Source: Jiella soli (GTDB lineage Bacteria; Pseudomonadota; Alphaproteobacteria; Rhizobiales; Rhizobiaceae). Taken from it: DNA of 64,000 nucleotides. Location: NCBI RefSeq assembly GCF_020615385.1, contig NZ_JAJAVB010000002.1:360265-424264 (forward strand). The letters run 5' to 3'. Made by a program: the position numbers and the translations under genes. Below the pieces are notes generated by a model, which had not been told where the DNA came from, ran no database searches, and was given only the letters and a program-made list of their open reading frames with translations. Shown piece after piece: positions 43,316 to 51,557 of the stretch (position 1 is its first letter; every line of letters starts with the position of its first letter).

Positions 43316-44290
43316 ATGAATTTCCGCAAAATCGCCGCTGCCGTCGGGCTGGCCGCCCTTGTCGCCACGCCCGCGCTGGCCGAATATCCCGACCGGCCGG
43401 TGCAACTCGTCATCCCCTATGGGCCGGGCGGCGCGACCGACCTGTCTGCCCGAGCGCTGGCAGCCGCGCTCGGTCCGCTCTCGCCCAAGCCGTTCGTGCT
43501 GGTGAACCGCACCGGCGCCGGCGGCGCGACGGGCTCGACGGCGGTCGCCAACGCCAAGGGTGACGGCTACACCATGCTTGCCGCACGCGTCGGATCGCAC
43601 ACCGTGAACCCGGCGATGAAGGCCAATCTGCCCTACAAGCTGGACGATTTCCGCTTCGTCGGCGTCTACGAGATCAATCCCGTGGTCTGCGCCGTTTCGA
43701 CCAATTCCGACATCAAGTCGATGGACGACCTGATCGCCGAGGTGAAGAAGGATCCCGGCGCCGTCAGCTACGCGACCTCCGGCGTCGGCAGCATGCTCCA
43801 GATCGCCGCGGTGATGGTGCTCGACTCCTTCGGCATCCAGGACGTGAAGGCCGTCACCCATCTTCCCCTTTCGGGCGACGGCGAAGCGGCGCTCGCCGTC
43901 TATCAGGGCACGGCCACCTTCATCTGCACGAACTCCTCGCCGCTCGCGAGCTTCGTGAAGAACGAGCAGCTGCGTCCGATCCTGGTCACCACGGCCAAGC
44001 CTCTCGACGGCTTCGACGCGCCGACCGCGACCTCGCTTGGCCACGAGGATCTCGAGGCGCTCGTGGGTTGGACGGGCATCGCCGGGCCGGACGACCTCAC
44101 CGACGAGGCCGCCGAGAGGTGGCGCGGCTGGCTGCAGCAGGCGGTCAAGGACGAGACCTTCCTGAAGTTCATGAAATCGGTGGGCTCCGAGGTCGATCTG
44201 ATGTCGCCGGAAGACTCGGTGAAGTTCGTCAACAATCAGTACAAAGTGTTTTCCCGCCTCGTCGACCAGCTCGGCCTGAAGGTCGAGTAA
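43316..44290 (+). CDS. tctC: Tripartite tricarboxylate transporter binding protein TctC
   Basis: 324-residue periplasmic receptor. Signal peptide MNFRKIAAAVGLAALVATPA, then YPDRPVQLVIPYGPGGATDL, the TctC hallmark, plus NRTGAGGATGSTAVANAKGD and a C-terminal VGSEVDLMSPEDSVKFVNNQ. Binds a carboxylate, identity open. ATG follows GGGAGGAAG. A large hairpin separates it from the tctB gene. Confidence 0.92.
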   Translation: MNFRKIAAAVGLAALVATPALAEYPDRPVQLVIPYGPGGATDLSARALAAALGPLSPKPFVLVNRTGAGGATGSTAVANAKGDGYTMLAARVGSHTVNPAMKANLPYKLDDFRFVGVYEINPVVCAVSTNSDIKSMDDLIAEVKKDPGAVSYATSGVGSMLQIAAVMVLDSFGIQDVKAVTHLPLSGDGEAALAVYQGTATFICTNSSPLASFVKNEQLRPILVTTAKPLDGFDAPTATSLGHEDLEALVGWTGIAGPDDLTDEAAERWRGWLQQAVKDETFLKFMKSVGSEVDLMSPEDSVKFVNNQYKVFSRLVDQLGLKVE

Positions 44291-44304
44291 CACCATGGGC
44301 AATG

Positions 44305-44344
44305 GGCGCCGGCGGCTGGAGATCGATCGTCCGCCGCCGGCGCC
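44305..44344 (+). promoter_or_regulatory. Perfect 12-bp hairpin between tctC and tctB
   Basis: GGCGCCGGCGGC (44305-44316) pairs at all 12 positions with GCCGCCGGCGCC (44333-44344); inside the 16-base loop GGA and TCC can pair further. It starts 14 bases after the tctC stop, is not followed by a T run and lies mid-operon. As with the two ABC operons in this window, it follows the receptor gene and may set receptor-to-membrane-subunit ratio. Confidence 0.7.
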
Positions 44345-44455
44345 GAGATCTGGGCGTCGGGGCGCGTTGGCCGCACCCCTTCGCCCTCAGGCGCCGGCAC
44401 CGGTATCGCGGGGGCCGGAAGATCCGGTCCGCGGGTCATAGACGGGGAGATAGGC

Positions 44456-44944
44456 ATGCTGTCGCGTCCGATCGAACTCGGATTGTCGCTTTTCGTCGTC
44501 CTGTTCGCTTTGTTTCTCTGGCTGGTCCTGATCCCGTTCGGCATCGACGCGCCGTCGTCGATGCGCTCGATCCTTCTGTCGCCGCGCTTCTGGCCGACCA
44601 TTCTGGCGGCGGGCCTGCTCCTGCTCGGGGTCATTCTGGGCGTCGCGACCTTGAGGCGGAAGACCAGGGACGGACATGACCTGTTCGAGCCTTTCACGCG
44701 TTCGGAATATGTCCGCCTCGCGGGCTTCGTCGTCCTCCTCGCCGTCTATTTCGAAGCGATTTCCTGGATCGGCATGATCTGGTCGTCGGTCCTCTGCTTC
44801 GCTGCGGTCGTCTTCCTGACCGGGGCGAAGAACAAGGCCGTCGGTCTTTGCTGCGCCCTGCTCCTGCCGATCGTCCTCTTCGGCTTCTTCTATCACGTCG
44901 CGGGCGTGAACATTCCGCAGAGCGAACTTCTGAGGTTGCCATGA
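44456..44944 (+). CDS. tctB: Tripartite tricarboxylate transporter small membrane subunit TctB
   Basis: 162 residues with four predicted membrane helices (about 9-29, 41-62, 82-103 and 120-145), as expected for TctB. Preceded by GGGGAGATAGGC. It overlaps the tctA gene as ATGA. Confidence 0.85.
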   Translation: MLSRPIELGLSLFVVLFALFLWLVLIPFGIDAPSSMRSILLSPRFWPTILAAGLLLLGVILGVATLRRKTRDGHDLFEPFTRSEYVRLAGFVVLLAVYFEAISWIGMIWSSVLCFAAVVFLTGAKNKAVGLCCALLLPIVLFGFFYHVAGVNIPQSELLRLP

Positions 44945-46485
44945 CCGCCCTCGATTCGATTGCGCAGGGCTTTGCTCTCGTCGCGCAGTGGCAGAGTGCC
45001 GGCTATCTGGTACTCGGCGTCGCGATCGGCGTCGTCGCCGGCGCCATCCCCGGCATGTCGGCCGTCATGGCCGTCGCACTCACCTTGCCCTTCACCTTTT
45101 CCCTGCAGCCGATCTTCGGAATTCTCCTGCTGCTCGGTGTCTACAAGGGCGGCATCTTCGGCGGCTCGATCCCGGCGATCCTCATCAAGACGCCCGGCAC
45201 GCCCGCCTCGTCCGCAACCGTCTTGGACGGCTACCCGCTGGCAGAGAAGGGCCAGGCCGGCAAGGCGCTGGACATGGCGCTCTATGCCTCCTGCGTCGCC
45301 GACTTCATCTCGAACCTGGCGCTCATCCTGCTTGCCGGCTGGCTCGCCTCCTTCGCCATGCAGTTCGGGCCGCCGGAATTCTTCACGCTGATCCTGTTCT
45401 CGCTGACGATCATCGCCGGCGTCTCCGGCGACAGCCTCGCCAAGGGCTGCATCTCCGCGATCTTCGGTCTGCTTCTGGCGACCGTCGGGCTCGACCTCGT
45501 TTATGGCACGAACCGCTTCATCTTCGGCTCGACCGACCTCATGGGCGGGCTGAACTTCATCGCGGTGCTGATCGGGCTCTTCGCGATCCCGGAGATCTTC
45601 GCCTATATCCGCCAGCCGCGCGAACTCGACGGGGACGTGCGCAAGCTCGGTCACGCCCATCTGACCTGGGCCGAGTTCAGGGCCTCCTTCAAGACCATCG
45701 TCCGCGGCAGTTTCATCGGCGTCTTTCTCGGGGCCATCCCCGGCATCGGCGCGGCCCCCGCGGCCTTCGTCTCCTATTCGGAGGCCCGCCGAACCTCGCC
45801 CAGAAGGGCGAATTTCGGCAAGGGCGAGATCGAAGGCGTGGCGGCTTCGGAAGCGGGCAATAACGGCGTCGCGGGCGCGACGCTGATCCCGCTTCTCGCG
45901 CTCGGCGTGCCCGGCGACGTGACCACCGCGGTCATCATCGGCGCCTTCATGATCCATGGACTGCAGCCGGGCCCGATGATGTTCCAGACCAATGGCGACA
46001 TCATCTACGCGATCTTCATCGGGCTGGTGCTGAGTTCCCTTGTCCTGCTGCTGATCGGCGGGGTCGCGATCCGCGCCTTCCGCTACATCGCCGACGTTCC
46101 GCGCTACGTCCTCCTGCCGAGCGTCCTGATCCTATCGGTTTACGGCGTCTTCGCGGTGAACAACGCGATCTTCGACGTCGCCGTCATGTTCGCCGTCGGC
46201 GGCCTCGGCTATGCGATGATGCTGCTCCGCATCCCCGCGGCTCCCTTCGTCATCGCCTTCATCCTCGGACCGCTGCTCGAGAACAACTTCCGGCAATCCC
46301 TGCTGATGTCGCAGGGGTCGATGGAGATTTTCGTTCGGGGGCCGATCACCTGGTTCTTCTGGGCGCTTACGGTGCTGGCGATCGTCATCATCTTCCGCCA
46401 GAGCCTGCAGCTTCGGCGCGACAGGGCGAAGGAAGAGAGCGAAGCGGCGCGCGGCCTTCCCGCAACGCCCAGCGCGGCCGAGTGA
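44941..46485 (+). CDS. tctA: Tripartite tricarboxylate transporter large permease TctA
   Basis: 514-residue transport subunit with about 10-12 membrane spans. Family hallmarks: GVVAGAIPGMSAVMAVALTL, GGIFGGSIPAILIKTPGTPA and FLGAIPGIGAAPAAFVSYSE, the two internally repeated G-x-x-P-G loops. ATG 44941 overlaps the tctB stop. Ends in a GTGA overlap with the next carrier gene. Confidence 0.93.
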   Translation: MTALDSIAQGFALVAQWQSAGYLVLGVAIGVVAGAIPGMSAVMAVALTLPFTFSLQPIFGILLLLGVYKGGIFGGSIPAILIKTPGTPASSATVLDGYPLAEKGQAGKALDMALYASCVADFISNLALILLAGWLASFAMQFGPPEFFTLILFSLTIIAGVSGDSLAKGCISAIFGLLLATVGLDLVYGTNRFIFGSTDLMGGLNFIAVLIGLFAIPEIFAYIRQPRELDGDVRKLGHAHLTWAEFRASFKTIVRGSFIGVFLGAIPGIGAAPAAFVSYSEARRTSPRRANFGKGEIEGVAASEAGNNGVAGATLIPLLALGVPGDVTTAVIIGAFMIHGLQPGPMMFQTNGDIIYAIFIGLVLSSLVLLLIGGVAIRAFRYIADVPRYVLLPSVLILSVYGVFAVNNAIFDVAVMFAVGGLGYAMMLLRIPAAPFVIAFILGPLLENNFRQSLLMSQGSMEIFVRGPITWFFWALTVLAIVIIFRQSLQLRRDRAKEESEAARGLPATPSAAE

Positions 46486-47270
46486 CCGCCCAGCCGGGAC
46501 GAACCATCATGCAGATCTCGGACCTCGACCTGGCCGGCCTGTCGCTGCTCGCGGCGATATTCATCCTCGGCGGAATGGTGAAGGGCGCGCTCGGCTTCGG
46601 CCTGCCGCTGACGACGATGGCGATCCTGCCCTTGTTCGTGCCGGTGGACTTCGCCCTCGCGGTCAATGCGCTGGTGCTGCCGCTCACCAATGTCGCGCAG
46701 TTCGTGCAGGCGCGTCGCATGCGCGAGACCGTCAGGCGATTTCAGTATGTCCTCGGGGGCATCGTGCTCGGCGTGCCGATCGGGGCGACGCTGGTGAGCC
46801 TCGTCAGCGACAACGAATTGCGGATCGCGCTCGGGTGCTTCGTCCTCATCTTCATCGCGCTGACGATCGGCCGTCCGTCCTTCGCCATCGCGGCGGGGGT
46901 CGAGCGCCCGGTCGGCGCCGGGGTGGGCTTTGCCGCCGGCATCGTTGGAGCGCTGACGACGGCGAACGGCCCGCTTTTCGTCATGTATCTCGTCGGCCTG
47001 AAGGTCGACCGTCAGCTCTTCGTCTCCGCTCTCAGCCTGCTCTTCATCGTCTCGGGCGTCCTGATATCGGGGACATTCCTGGCGAACGGGCTGATCGATC
47101 GGTCGCGTCTTCTGGCCGCGACCCTCGCGGTCCCGGCTTCGCTCGCCGGCATGGCGGCGGGTAGCCTGCTCGCAGACCGGATTTCCGCCGAGAAATTCCG
47201 CATGGCGGTCCTCTTCTTCCTCGCGATCCTGGCGCTCAACATGCTCGCCCAGGGTGCGGCCGAGCTCTGA
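46482..47270 (+). CDS. TauE/SafE (TSUP) family membrane carrier
   Basis: 262-residue membrane protein with about eight helices; the repeated motifs GGMVKGALGFGLPL (N-half) and GVGFAAGIVGALTTANGPLF (C-half) are typical of the sulfite/organosulfonate exporter family. Members have been linked to export of sulfite, sulfoacetate or other anions. GTG 46482 overlaps the tctA stop; ATG 46509 is an alternative start. Its place in the tct operon suggests export of a by-product of the imported acid (inference). Confidence 0.82.
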   Translation: MTAQPGRTIMQISDLDLAGLSLLAAIFILGGMVKGALGFGLPLTTMAILPLFVPVDFALAVNALVLPLTNVAQFVQARRMRETVRRFQYVLGGIVLGVPIGATLVSLVSDNELRIALGCFVLIFIALTIGRPSFAIAAGVERPVGAGVGFAAGIVGALTTANGPLFVMYLVGLKVDRQLFVSALSLLFIVSGVLISGTFLANGLIDRSRLLAATLAVPASLAGMAAGSLLADRISAEKFRMAVLFFLAILALNMLAQGAAEL

Positions 47271-47308
47271 CGGGCCGCGAGCGCCCACGCCTTCGACGCC
47301 AGCCCGTC

Positions 47309-47327
47309 ATGTAAGATTATCCTACAT
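47309..47327. promoter_or_regulatory. Palindromic operator candidate before the sdh operon
   Basis: ATGTAAGATTATCCTACAT: the 9-base arms are complementary at 8 of 9 positions around a central T. Form and spacing resemble GntR/FCD-type operators. It lies in an AT-rich 150-base gap about 94 bases before the sdhB-like gene, with TATAAG at 47371-47376 as a possible -10 element. Confidence 0.5.
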
Positions 47328-47420
47328 AAATGGTCATTATTTCTGGTTTTCTGTCAAAAAATCTTCCGCCTATAAGGGCGGGTAGAACAATGAAAAAGAC
47401 GCAGCCGGGGAGGTTCGAGC

Positions 47421-48152
47421 GTGTCGTCAACTGAGCGGACCCTTTCGGTCTCTGTCTGGCGCGGAAACGCCGAAGGAGGCCATTTCGAGGACTTTCAGGT
47501 TCCCGAACGGGACAACCAGACCATCCTCGACGTCGTCTCCTGGGTGCAGCAGAACCTCGATCCCACCCTCTCCTATCGATACGCCTGCCGGGTCGGCATG
47601 TGCGGCTCCTGCGCGATGATGGTCAACGGCAAGCCGCGCTGGACCTGCCGCACGCATGTCGGGAAGGTCGCGGGCGAGGACGGACGCCTGGAGGTTGCCC
47701 CCCTGCGCAATCTGCCGGTCATCAAGGATCTGGCGACGGACATGGATCCGTTCTTCGACAAATGGGTCGAGGCGGAGGGCCGCTTCCATCCGACCAGGAC
47801 CCGGGCCCACGACGTCGAGCGCGTCGATCCGCATTCGGCGGCGCGCCAGAAGGCCGATGCCGGGATCGAGTGCATCAATTGCGCGGTCTGCTTCGCCGCC
47901 TGCGACACCGTGGCGGGAAATTCGGACTATCTCGGCCCCGCCGCCCTCAACCGGGCCTGGACGCTGCTCAACGACGTCAAGGACGCCGGCCGGCAGGAGA
48001 TCATCGAGGCCGTCTCCGGCAGCGGCGGCTGTCATAACTGCCATTCCCAGGGCAGCTGCGCCGTCTTCTGTCCGAACGAGCTGAGCCCGATCACCTCGAT
48101 CGCAGGGCTGAAGCGCGAGACGACGAAGGCCTTGTTCGGATGGGGAGGATAG
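47421..48152 (+). CDS. sdhB: Succinate dehydrogenase/fumarate reductase iron-sulfur subunit
   Basis: 243-residue electron-transfer subunit. The [2Fe-2S] ligands are CRVGMCGSC plus C 11 residues later (GKPRWTC); the other clusters are ligated by CINCAVCFAAC and the C-x5-C-x3-C-P set in CHSQGSCAVFCP region, with an extra Cys just before (GGCHNC). The Pro usually following the fourth Cys of the middle set is Asp. GTG start with GGGGAGG 8 bases before. First gene of a B-C-D-A operon; a housekeeping sdhCDAB would be expected elsewhere in the genome. Confidence 0.92.
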   Translation: MSSTERTLSVSVWRGNAEGGHFEDFQVPERDNQTILDVVSWVQQNLDPTLSYRYACRVGMCGSCAMMVNGKPRWTCRTHVGKVAGEDGRLEVAPLRNLPVIKDLATDMDPFFDKWVEAEGRFHPTRTRAHDVERVDPHSAARQKADAGIECINCAVCFAACDTVAGNSDYLGPAALNRAWTLLNDVKDAGRQEIIEAVSGSGGCHNCHSQGSCAVFCPNELSPITSIAGLKRETTKALFGWGG

Positions 48153-48156
48153 GCCG

Positions 48157-48492
48157 GTGATCGGCATTCGACTCTACATGCTGCAAAGGCTGACCGCGCT
48201 CGTGATGGCGCCGCTGGCGATCGGACATCTGGCGGTGATGATCTACGCGATCCAGGATGGCCTCTCGGCCGGGGAGATCCTCTCCCGCACGCAGGGCAGC
48301 CTCGCCTGGACGCTGTTCTACGGCACTTTCGTCGTCGCGGTCTCGATCCACGCCGCGATCGGCCTGCGGGTGATCCTGGCGGAAACCGCGTCGCTCGCCA
48401 ACAGGCGCGCCCTCGACGTCTTCACCGTCGCCGTCGGCGTCGGGCTCCTCGCAATGGGTCTGTCCGCGGTCTACGGGGTGACGGCATCATGA
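48157..48492 (+). CDS. sdhC: Succinate dehydrogenase/fumarate reductase membrane subunit (SdhC-like)
   Basis: 111-residue membrane anchor with three helices (about 12-33, 50-75, 85-107). The pattern R11-L-T, H24 in the first helix and H65-A-A-I-G-L-R in the second matches, with identical spacing, the partner subunit. H24 and H65 are heme-ligand candidates. Start is 4 bases after the sdhB stop; ends ATGA over the sdhD-like start. Confidence 0.82.
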   Translation: MIGIRLYMLQRLTALVMAPLAIGHLAVMIYAIQDGLSAGEILSRTQGSLAWTLFYGTFVVAVSIHAAIGLRVILAETASLANRRALDVFTVAVGVGLLAMGLSAVYGVTAS

Positions 48493-48830
48493 TCCGGCCG
48501 CACCGCAACCACCCCCTGTGGCTCGCCTTCATCCTGCATCGGATTTCCGGCCTCGCCCTGGCGCTGTTCCTGCCTGCGCATTTCTATGTCCTGTCGCTGG
48601 CGCTCTCGGATAGCGCGCGGCTCGACGGCCTCCTGTCCTGGACGGACCTCCGGATCGTGAAATTCGCCGAGTTCGGGTTGGTGTTCCTGCTCGCCGTCCA
48701 TGTCTTCGGCGGTCTCCGCCTCATGGCGCTGGAATTCCTGCCTTGGAGCCCCGGGCAGAAGTCGCTGGCGGCGGGCACAGTCGCCCTCGCCTTTCTGATT
48801 TCCACCGGCTTCTTCCTGCGGGCGGTCTGA
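48489..48830 (+). CDS. sdhD: Succinate dehydrogenase/fumarate reductase membrane subunit (SdhD-like)
   Basis: 113-residue membrane anchor, three helices. HRISGLALALFLPAH carries R18 and H31; AVHVFGGLR carries H71. The H-R-x-S-G motif is the usual SdhC/D signature for quinone and heme binding. The same R-x12-H and H-x3-G-L-R spacings in the preceding gene indicate that the two arose by duplication. The flavoprotein gene starts 1 base after its stop. Confidence 0.82.
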   Translation: MIRPHRNHPLWLAFILHRISGLALALFLPAHFYVLSLALSDSARLDGLLSWTDLRIVKFAEFGLVFLLAVHVFGGLRLMALEFLPWSPGQKSLAAGTVALAFLISTGFFLRAV

Positions 48831-48831
48831 C

Positions 48832-50598
48832 ATGTCGCAACGTTTTGCCGTCGATCGCCACGATACCGACATCCTGATCCTCGGCTCCGGAGGAGCCGGG
48901 CTGTTCGCCGCCCTGCATGCCCAGCAGTCGGCGCCCGCCGGCACGAAGATCACCATGGCCGTCAAGGGCCTGATCGGCAAATGCGGCTGCACCCGCATGG
49001 TCCAGGGCGGTTACAACGTCGCGCTGGGAACCGGCGACAGCGTCGAGCGCCATTTCATGGACACGATCCAGGGCGGCAAATGGCTCCCCAACCAGGACAT
49101 GGCCTGGAAGCTCTGCGAGCAGGCGGTGGTCCGCGTGCGCGAACTCGAAAACGAGATCGGCTGCTTCTTCGACCGCAATCCCGACGGCACGCTGCATCAC
49201 AAGGCCTTTGCCGGGCAGACCGCCGACCGCACGGTCCACAAGGGGGATCTCACCGGCATCGAGATCATCAACCGGCTGATGGAGCAGGTTCTCGCCCGCC
49301 CGATCGAGAAGCTGCAGGAGCACCGCGCGATCGGGCTCATCCCGACCGCCGACGGCTCGGCTCTCGCGGGCGTCCTGATGATCGACATGCGGGCCGGCCG
49401 GTTCCGCTTCGTGCGGGCGAAGACGGTGCTGATGGCGACCGGCGGCGGTCCGACGATGTACAAGTATCACACGCCCTCCGGCGACAAGACGATGGACGGG
49501 CTTTCGATGGCCCTGCGCATCGGCCTGCCGCTCCGCGACATGGAGATGGTGCAGTTCCATCCGACCGGGCTGCTTGCCGGCGACCACACCCGCATGACCG
49601 GCACCGTGCTGGAAGAAGGGCTGCGCGGCGCCGGCGGGCAGCTTCTCAACAGCTACGACCACCGATTCATGTTCGACTACGACGCGCTGGGCGAGCGCGC
49701 GACCCGCGACGTCGTGAGCCGCGGCATCTATGCCGAGATGCGCAAGAACAACACGTCCGAGCACGGCGGCGTCTACATCTCCATGGCGCATCTGGGGCCC
49801 GACAACGTGCGCCGGAAGTTCAAGGGCATGGTCAAGCGCTGCGCCGACTGCGGCTTCGACCTCGCCGGCGGCAAGGTCGAGGTGGTCCCCACCGCCCATT
49901 ATTTCATGGGCGGCATCGTCGTGGATCCGGACACCCGCACGGAACTCGAGGGCCTTTACGTCGCCGGCGAGGACGCCGGCGGCGCGCACGGGTCGAACCG
50001 GCTCGGCGGCAACGGCGTCGCCAACTCCACCGTCTATGGCGGCGTTGCGGGCGACGTCATGGGCAGCGACATCGCCCGCATGAAGACGTTGCGCGATCCT
50101 GACCCTGCCGTGCTCGCAGCTGAGGTGGAGCGCGCCTGTGCGCCCTTCGGCAGACGGTCCGGCAACATCCAGACGCTGCGTGCGGCGCTGCAGGACGCCA
50201 TGTGGGACCATGTCGGCGTCATGCGCACGCAGACCGGCATGACCCGCGGCCTGCAGCGGATCGCGGAAGTCGAGGCTGAGCTTGCCGAGACCGGTATCGC
50301 CAGCGACGAACTCGCCTTCAACCTCACCTGGCACGACTGGCTGAACCTGCGCTCGCTCTGCGACATTTCCGAGGTCATCGCGCTTGCCGCGCTCGAGCGG
50401 GAGAACTCCCGCGGGGCCCATTTTCGCGAGGACTTTCCGGAATCCGGCGACCTCGAACGGTCTTATTTCACCGTCGCGCGCAAGCGGGGCGAAGCGGTCG
50501 AGATGGATCGGGAGGACGTCCGGTTCACCATCGTCAGACCCGGCGCGACGATCCTGCCCGAGGGCGAACCCGACACACTTCTGAAGGCTGCAGAATGA
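48832..50598 (+). CDS. sdhA: Succinate dehydrogenase/fumarate reductase flavoprotein subunit
   Basis: 588-residue catalytic subunit. Dinucleotide motif GSGGAGLFAALHAQ at ~18-31; active-site blocks QFHPTGLLAGDHTRMTGTVL, EEGLRGAGGQLLNSYDHRFM, DVVSRGIYAEM, PTAHYFMGGI and HGSNRLGGNGVANS are present. At the site of the histidine that normally carries covalent FAD (SHT-x-A-x-QGG) this protein has GCTRMVQGGYN with C53, so FAD should be non-covalent or unusually linked. Ends ATGA over the fumarase alpha gene. Confidence 0.9.
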   Translation: MSQRFAVDRHDTDILILGSGGAGLFAALHAQQSAPAGTKITMAVKGLIGKCGCTRMVQGGYNVALGTGDSVERHFMDTIQGGKWLPNQDMAWKLCEQAVVRVRELENEIGCFFDRNPDGTLHHKAFAGQTADRTVHKGDLTGIEIINRLMEQVLARPIEKLQEHRAIGLIPTADGSALAGVLMIDMRAGRFRFVRAKTVLMATGGGPTMYKYHTPSGDKTMDGLSMALRIGLPLRDMEMVQFHPTGLLAGDHTRMTGTVLEEGLRGAGGQLLNSYDHRFMFDYDALGERATRDVVSRGIYAEMRKNNTSEHGGVYISMAHLGPDNVRRKFKGMVKRCADCGFDLAGGKVEVVPTAHYFMGGIVVDPDTRTELEGLYVAGEDAGGAHGSNRLGGNGVANSTVYGGVAGDVMGSDIARMKTLRDPDPAVLAAEVERACAPFGRRSGNIQTLRAALQDAMWDHVGVMRTQTGMTRGLQRIAEVEAELAETGIASDELAFNLTWHDWLNLRSLCDISEVIALAALERENSRGAHFREDFPESGDLERSYFTVARKRGEAVEMDREDVRFTIVRPGATILPEGEPDTLLKAAE

Positions 50599-51557
50599 TC
50601 GCCATCGAGACCATCCAGAAAACCGCCGAACGGCTGATGGAAAAGGCCGCCATCGAGATCCCCGATGACTATCTCGACGGGCTCAAGGCGGCGGCGCGCG
50701 TGGAGGACGGCGATCTGTCATCCTTCGTGCTCCAGGCCATGCTGGAGAACTACGAAGCGGCCAAGGAGGACCGCCGCGCCATGTGCGGCGACACCGGCTG
50801 CCCGCGCTGGTACGTGAAGATGGGCAATGAGGCGCGGATCGAGGGCGGCCCGGTCGCTCTGGAAGCCGCGCTGCGGCGAGCGACCGCCAAGGCCACCAAC
50901 GACATCCCGCTGCGCCCCAATCGGGTCCATCCGCTCTGGCGGACCGACCACGACAACAATGTCGGCATCGGCGCGCCGGAGATCGAATACGGCTTCGAGC
51001 CCGACGGCGCCTGGATCGACCTCGTCACCGTCCACAAGGGCGGCCTGTTCGGCACCGACTATCGCATGCTCTTCCCCTCGGACGGCATCCAGGGGATCAA
51101 GCGCTTCTATCTCGACAGCCTGGTCGCCTTCGGCAAGCGCGGCCTCGCCTGCCAGCCGGCGATCATCGGCATCGGCCTCGGCGGCTCGAAGGACACCTGC
51201 ATGGTGCTCGGCAAGCGGGCCGCCTGTCTGCGCACGGTCGGCAGCAAGAATCCCGATCCCCGGATCGCCGCGCTCGAGGAGGAGTTCAAGGAGCTCGGCA
51301 ACTCGATCGGCATGGGCGCCATGGGCTTCGTCGGCAAGTCGATGGTCGTCGATTGCCATATCGAGGTCGGCTACTGCCACACCGGCGGCATGCAGATGAG
51401 CGTCCACGCCTTCTGCCTCTCCTCCCGCCGCGCCGTCGCCCGCATCCATGCCGACGGGCGCGTGGAATACCGGACCGATCCGGATTGGTTCACCGATTAT
51501 CAGCGCCGGGAGACGGTCGAATGGAACATGCCGCAAAGCCTCAGCAAGTCCGCCTGA
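50595..51557 (+). CDS. Class I fumarate hydratase, alpha subunit (TtdA/FumA N-terminal type)
   Basis: 320-residue iron-sulfur hydro-lyase subunit. MCGDTGCPRWYVK, IDLVTVHKGGLFGTDYRMLF, GIGLGGSKDTCMVLGKRA and YCHTGGMQMSVHAF match the alpha half of class I fumarases and L-tartrate dehydratase, with Cys residues for a [4Fe-4S] cluster. Coupled to the flavoprotein gene, so hydration of the fumarate-like product is its likely role; tartrate dehydratase activity cannot be excluded. Confidence 0.87.
   Translation: MIAIETIQKTAERLMEKAAIEIPDDYLDGLKAAARVEDGDLSSFVLQAMLENYEAAKEDRRAMCGDTGCPRWYVKMGNEARIEGGPVALEAALRRATAKATNDIPLRPNRVHPLWRTDHDNNVGIGAPEIEYGFEPDGAWIDLVTVHKGGLFGTDYRMLFPSDGIQGIKRFYLDSLVAFGKRGLACQPAIIGIGLGGSKDTCMVLGKRAACLRTVGSKNPDPRIAALEEEFKELGNSIGMGAMGFVGKSMVVDCHIEVGYCHTGGMQMSVHAFCLSSRRAVARIHADGRVEYRTDPDWFTDYQRRETVEWNMPQSLSKSA

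Noticed and set aside
47390-47434. 14-codon ORF overlapping the sdhB-like start
   Set aside because: The ribosome site (GGGGAGG) is positioned for the sdhB GTG and lies inside this tiny ORF; nothing suggests that it is translated.
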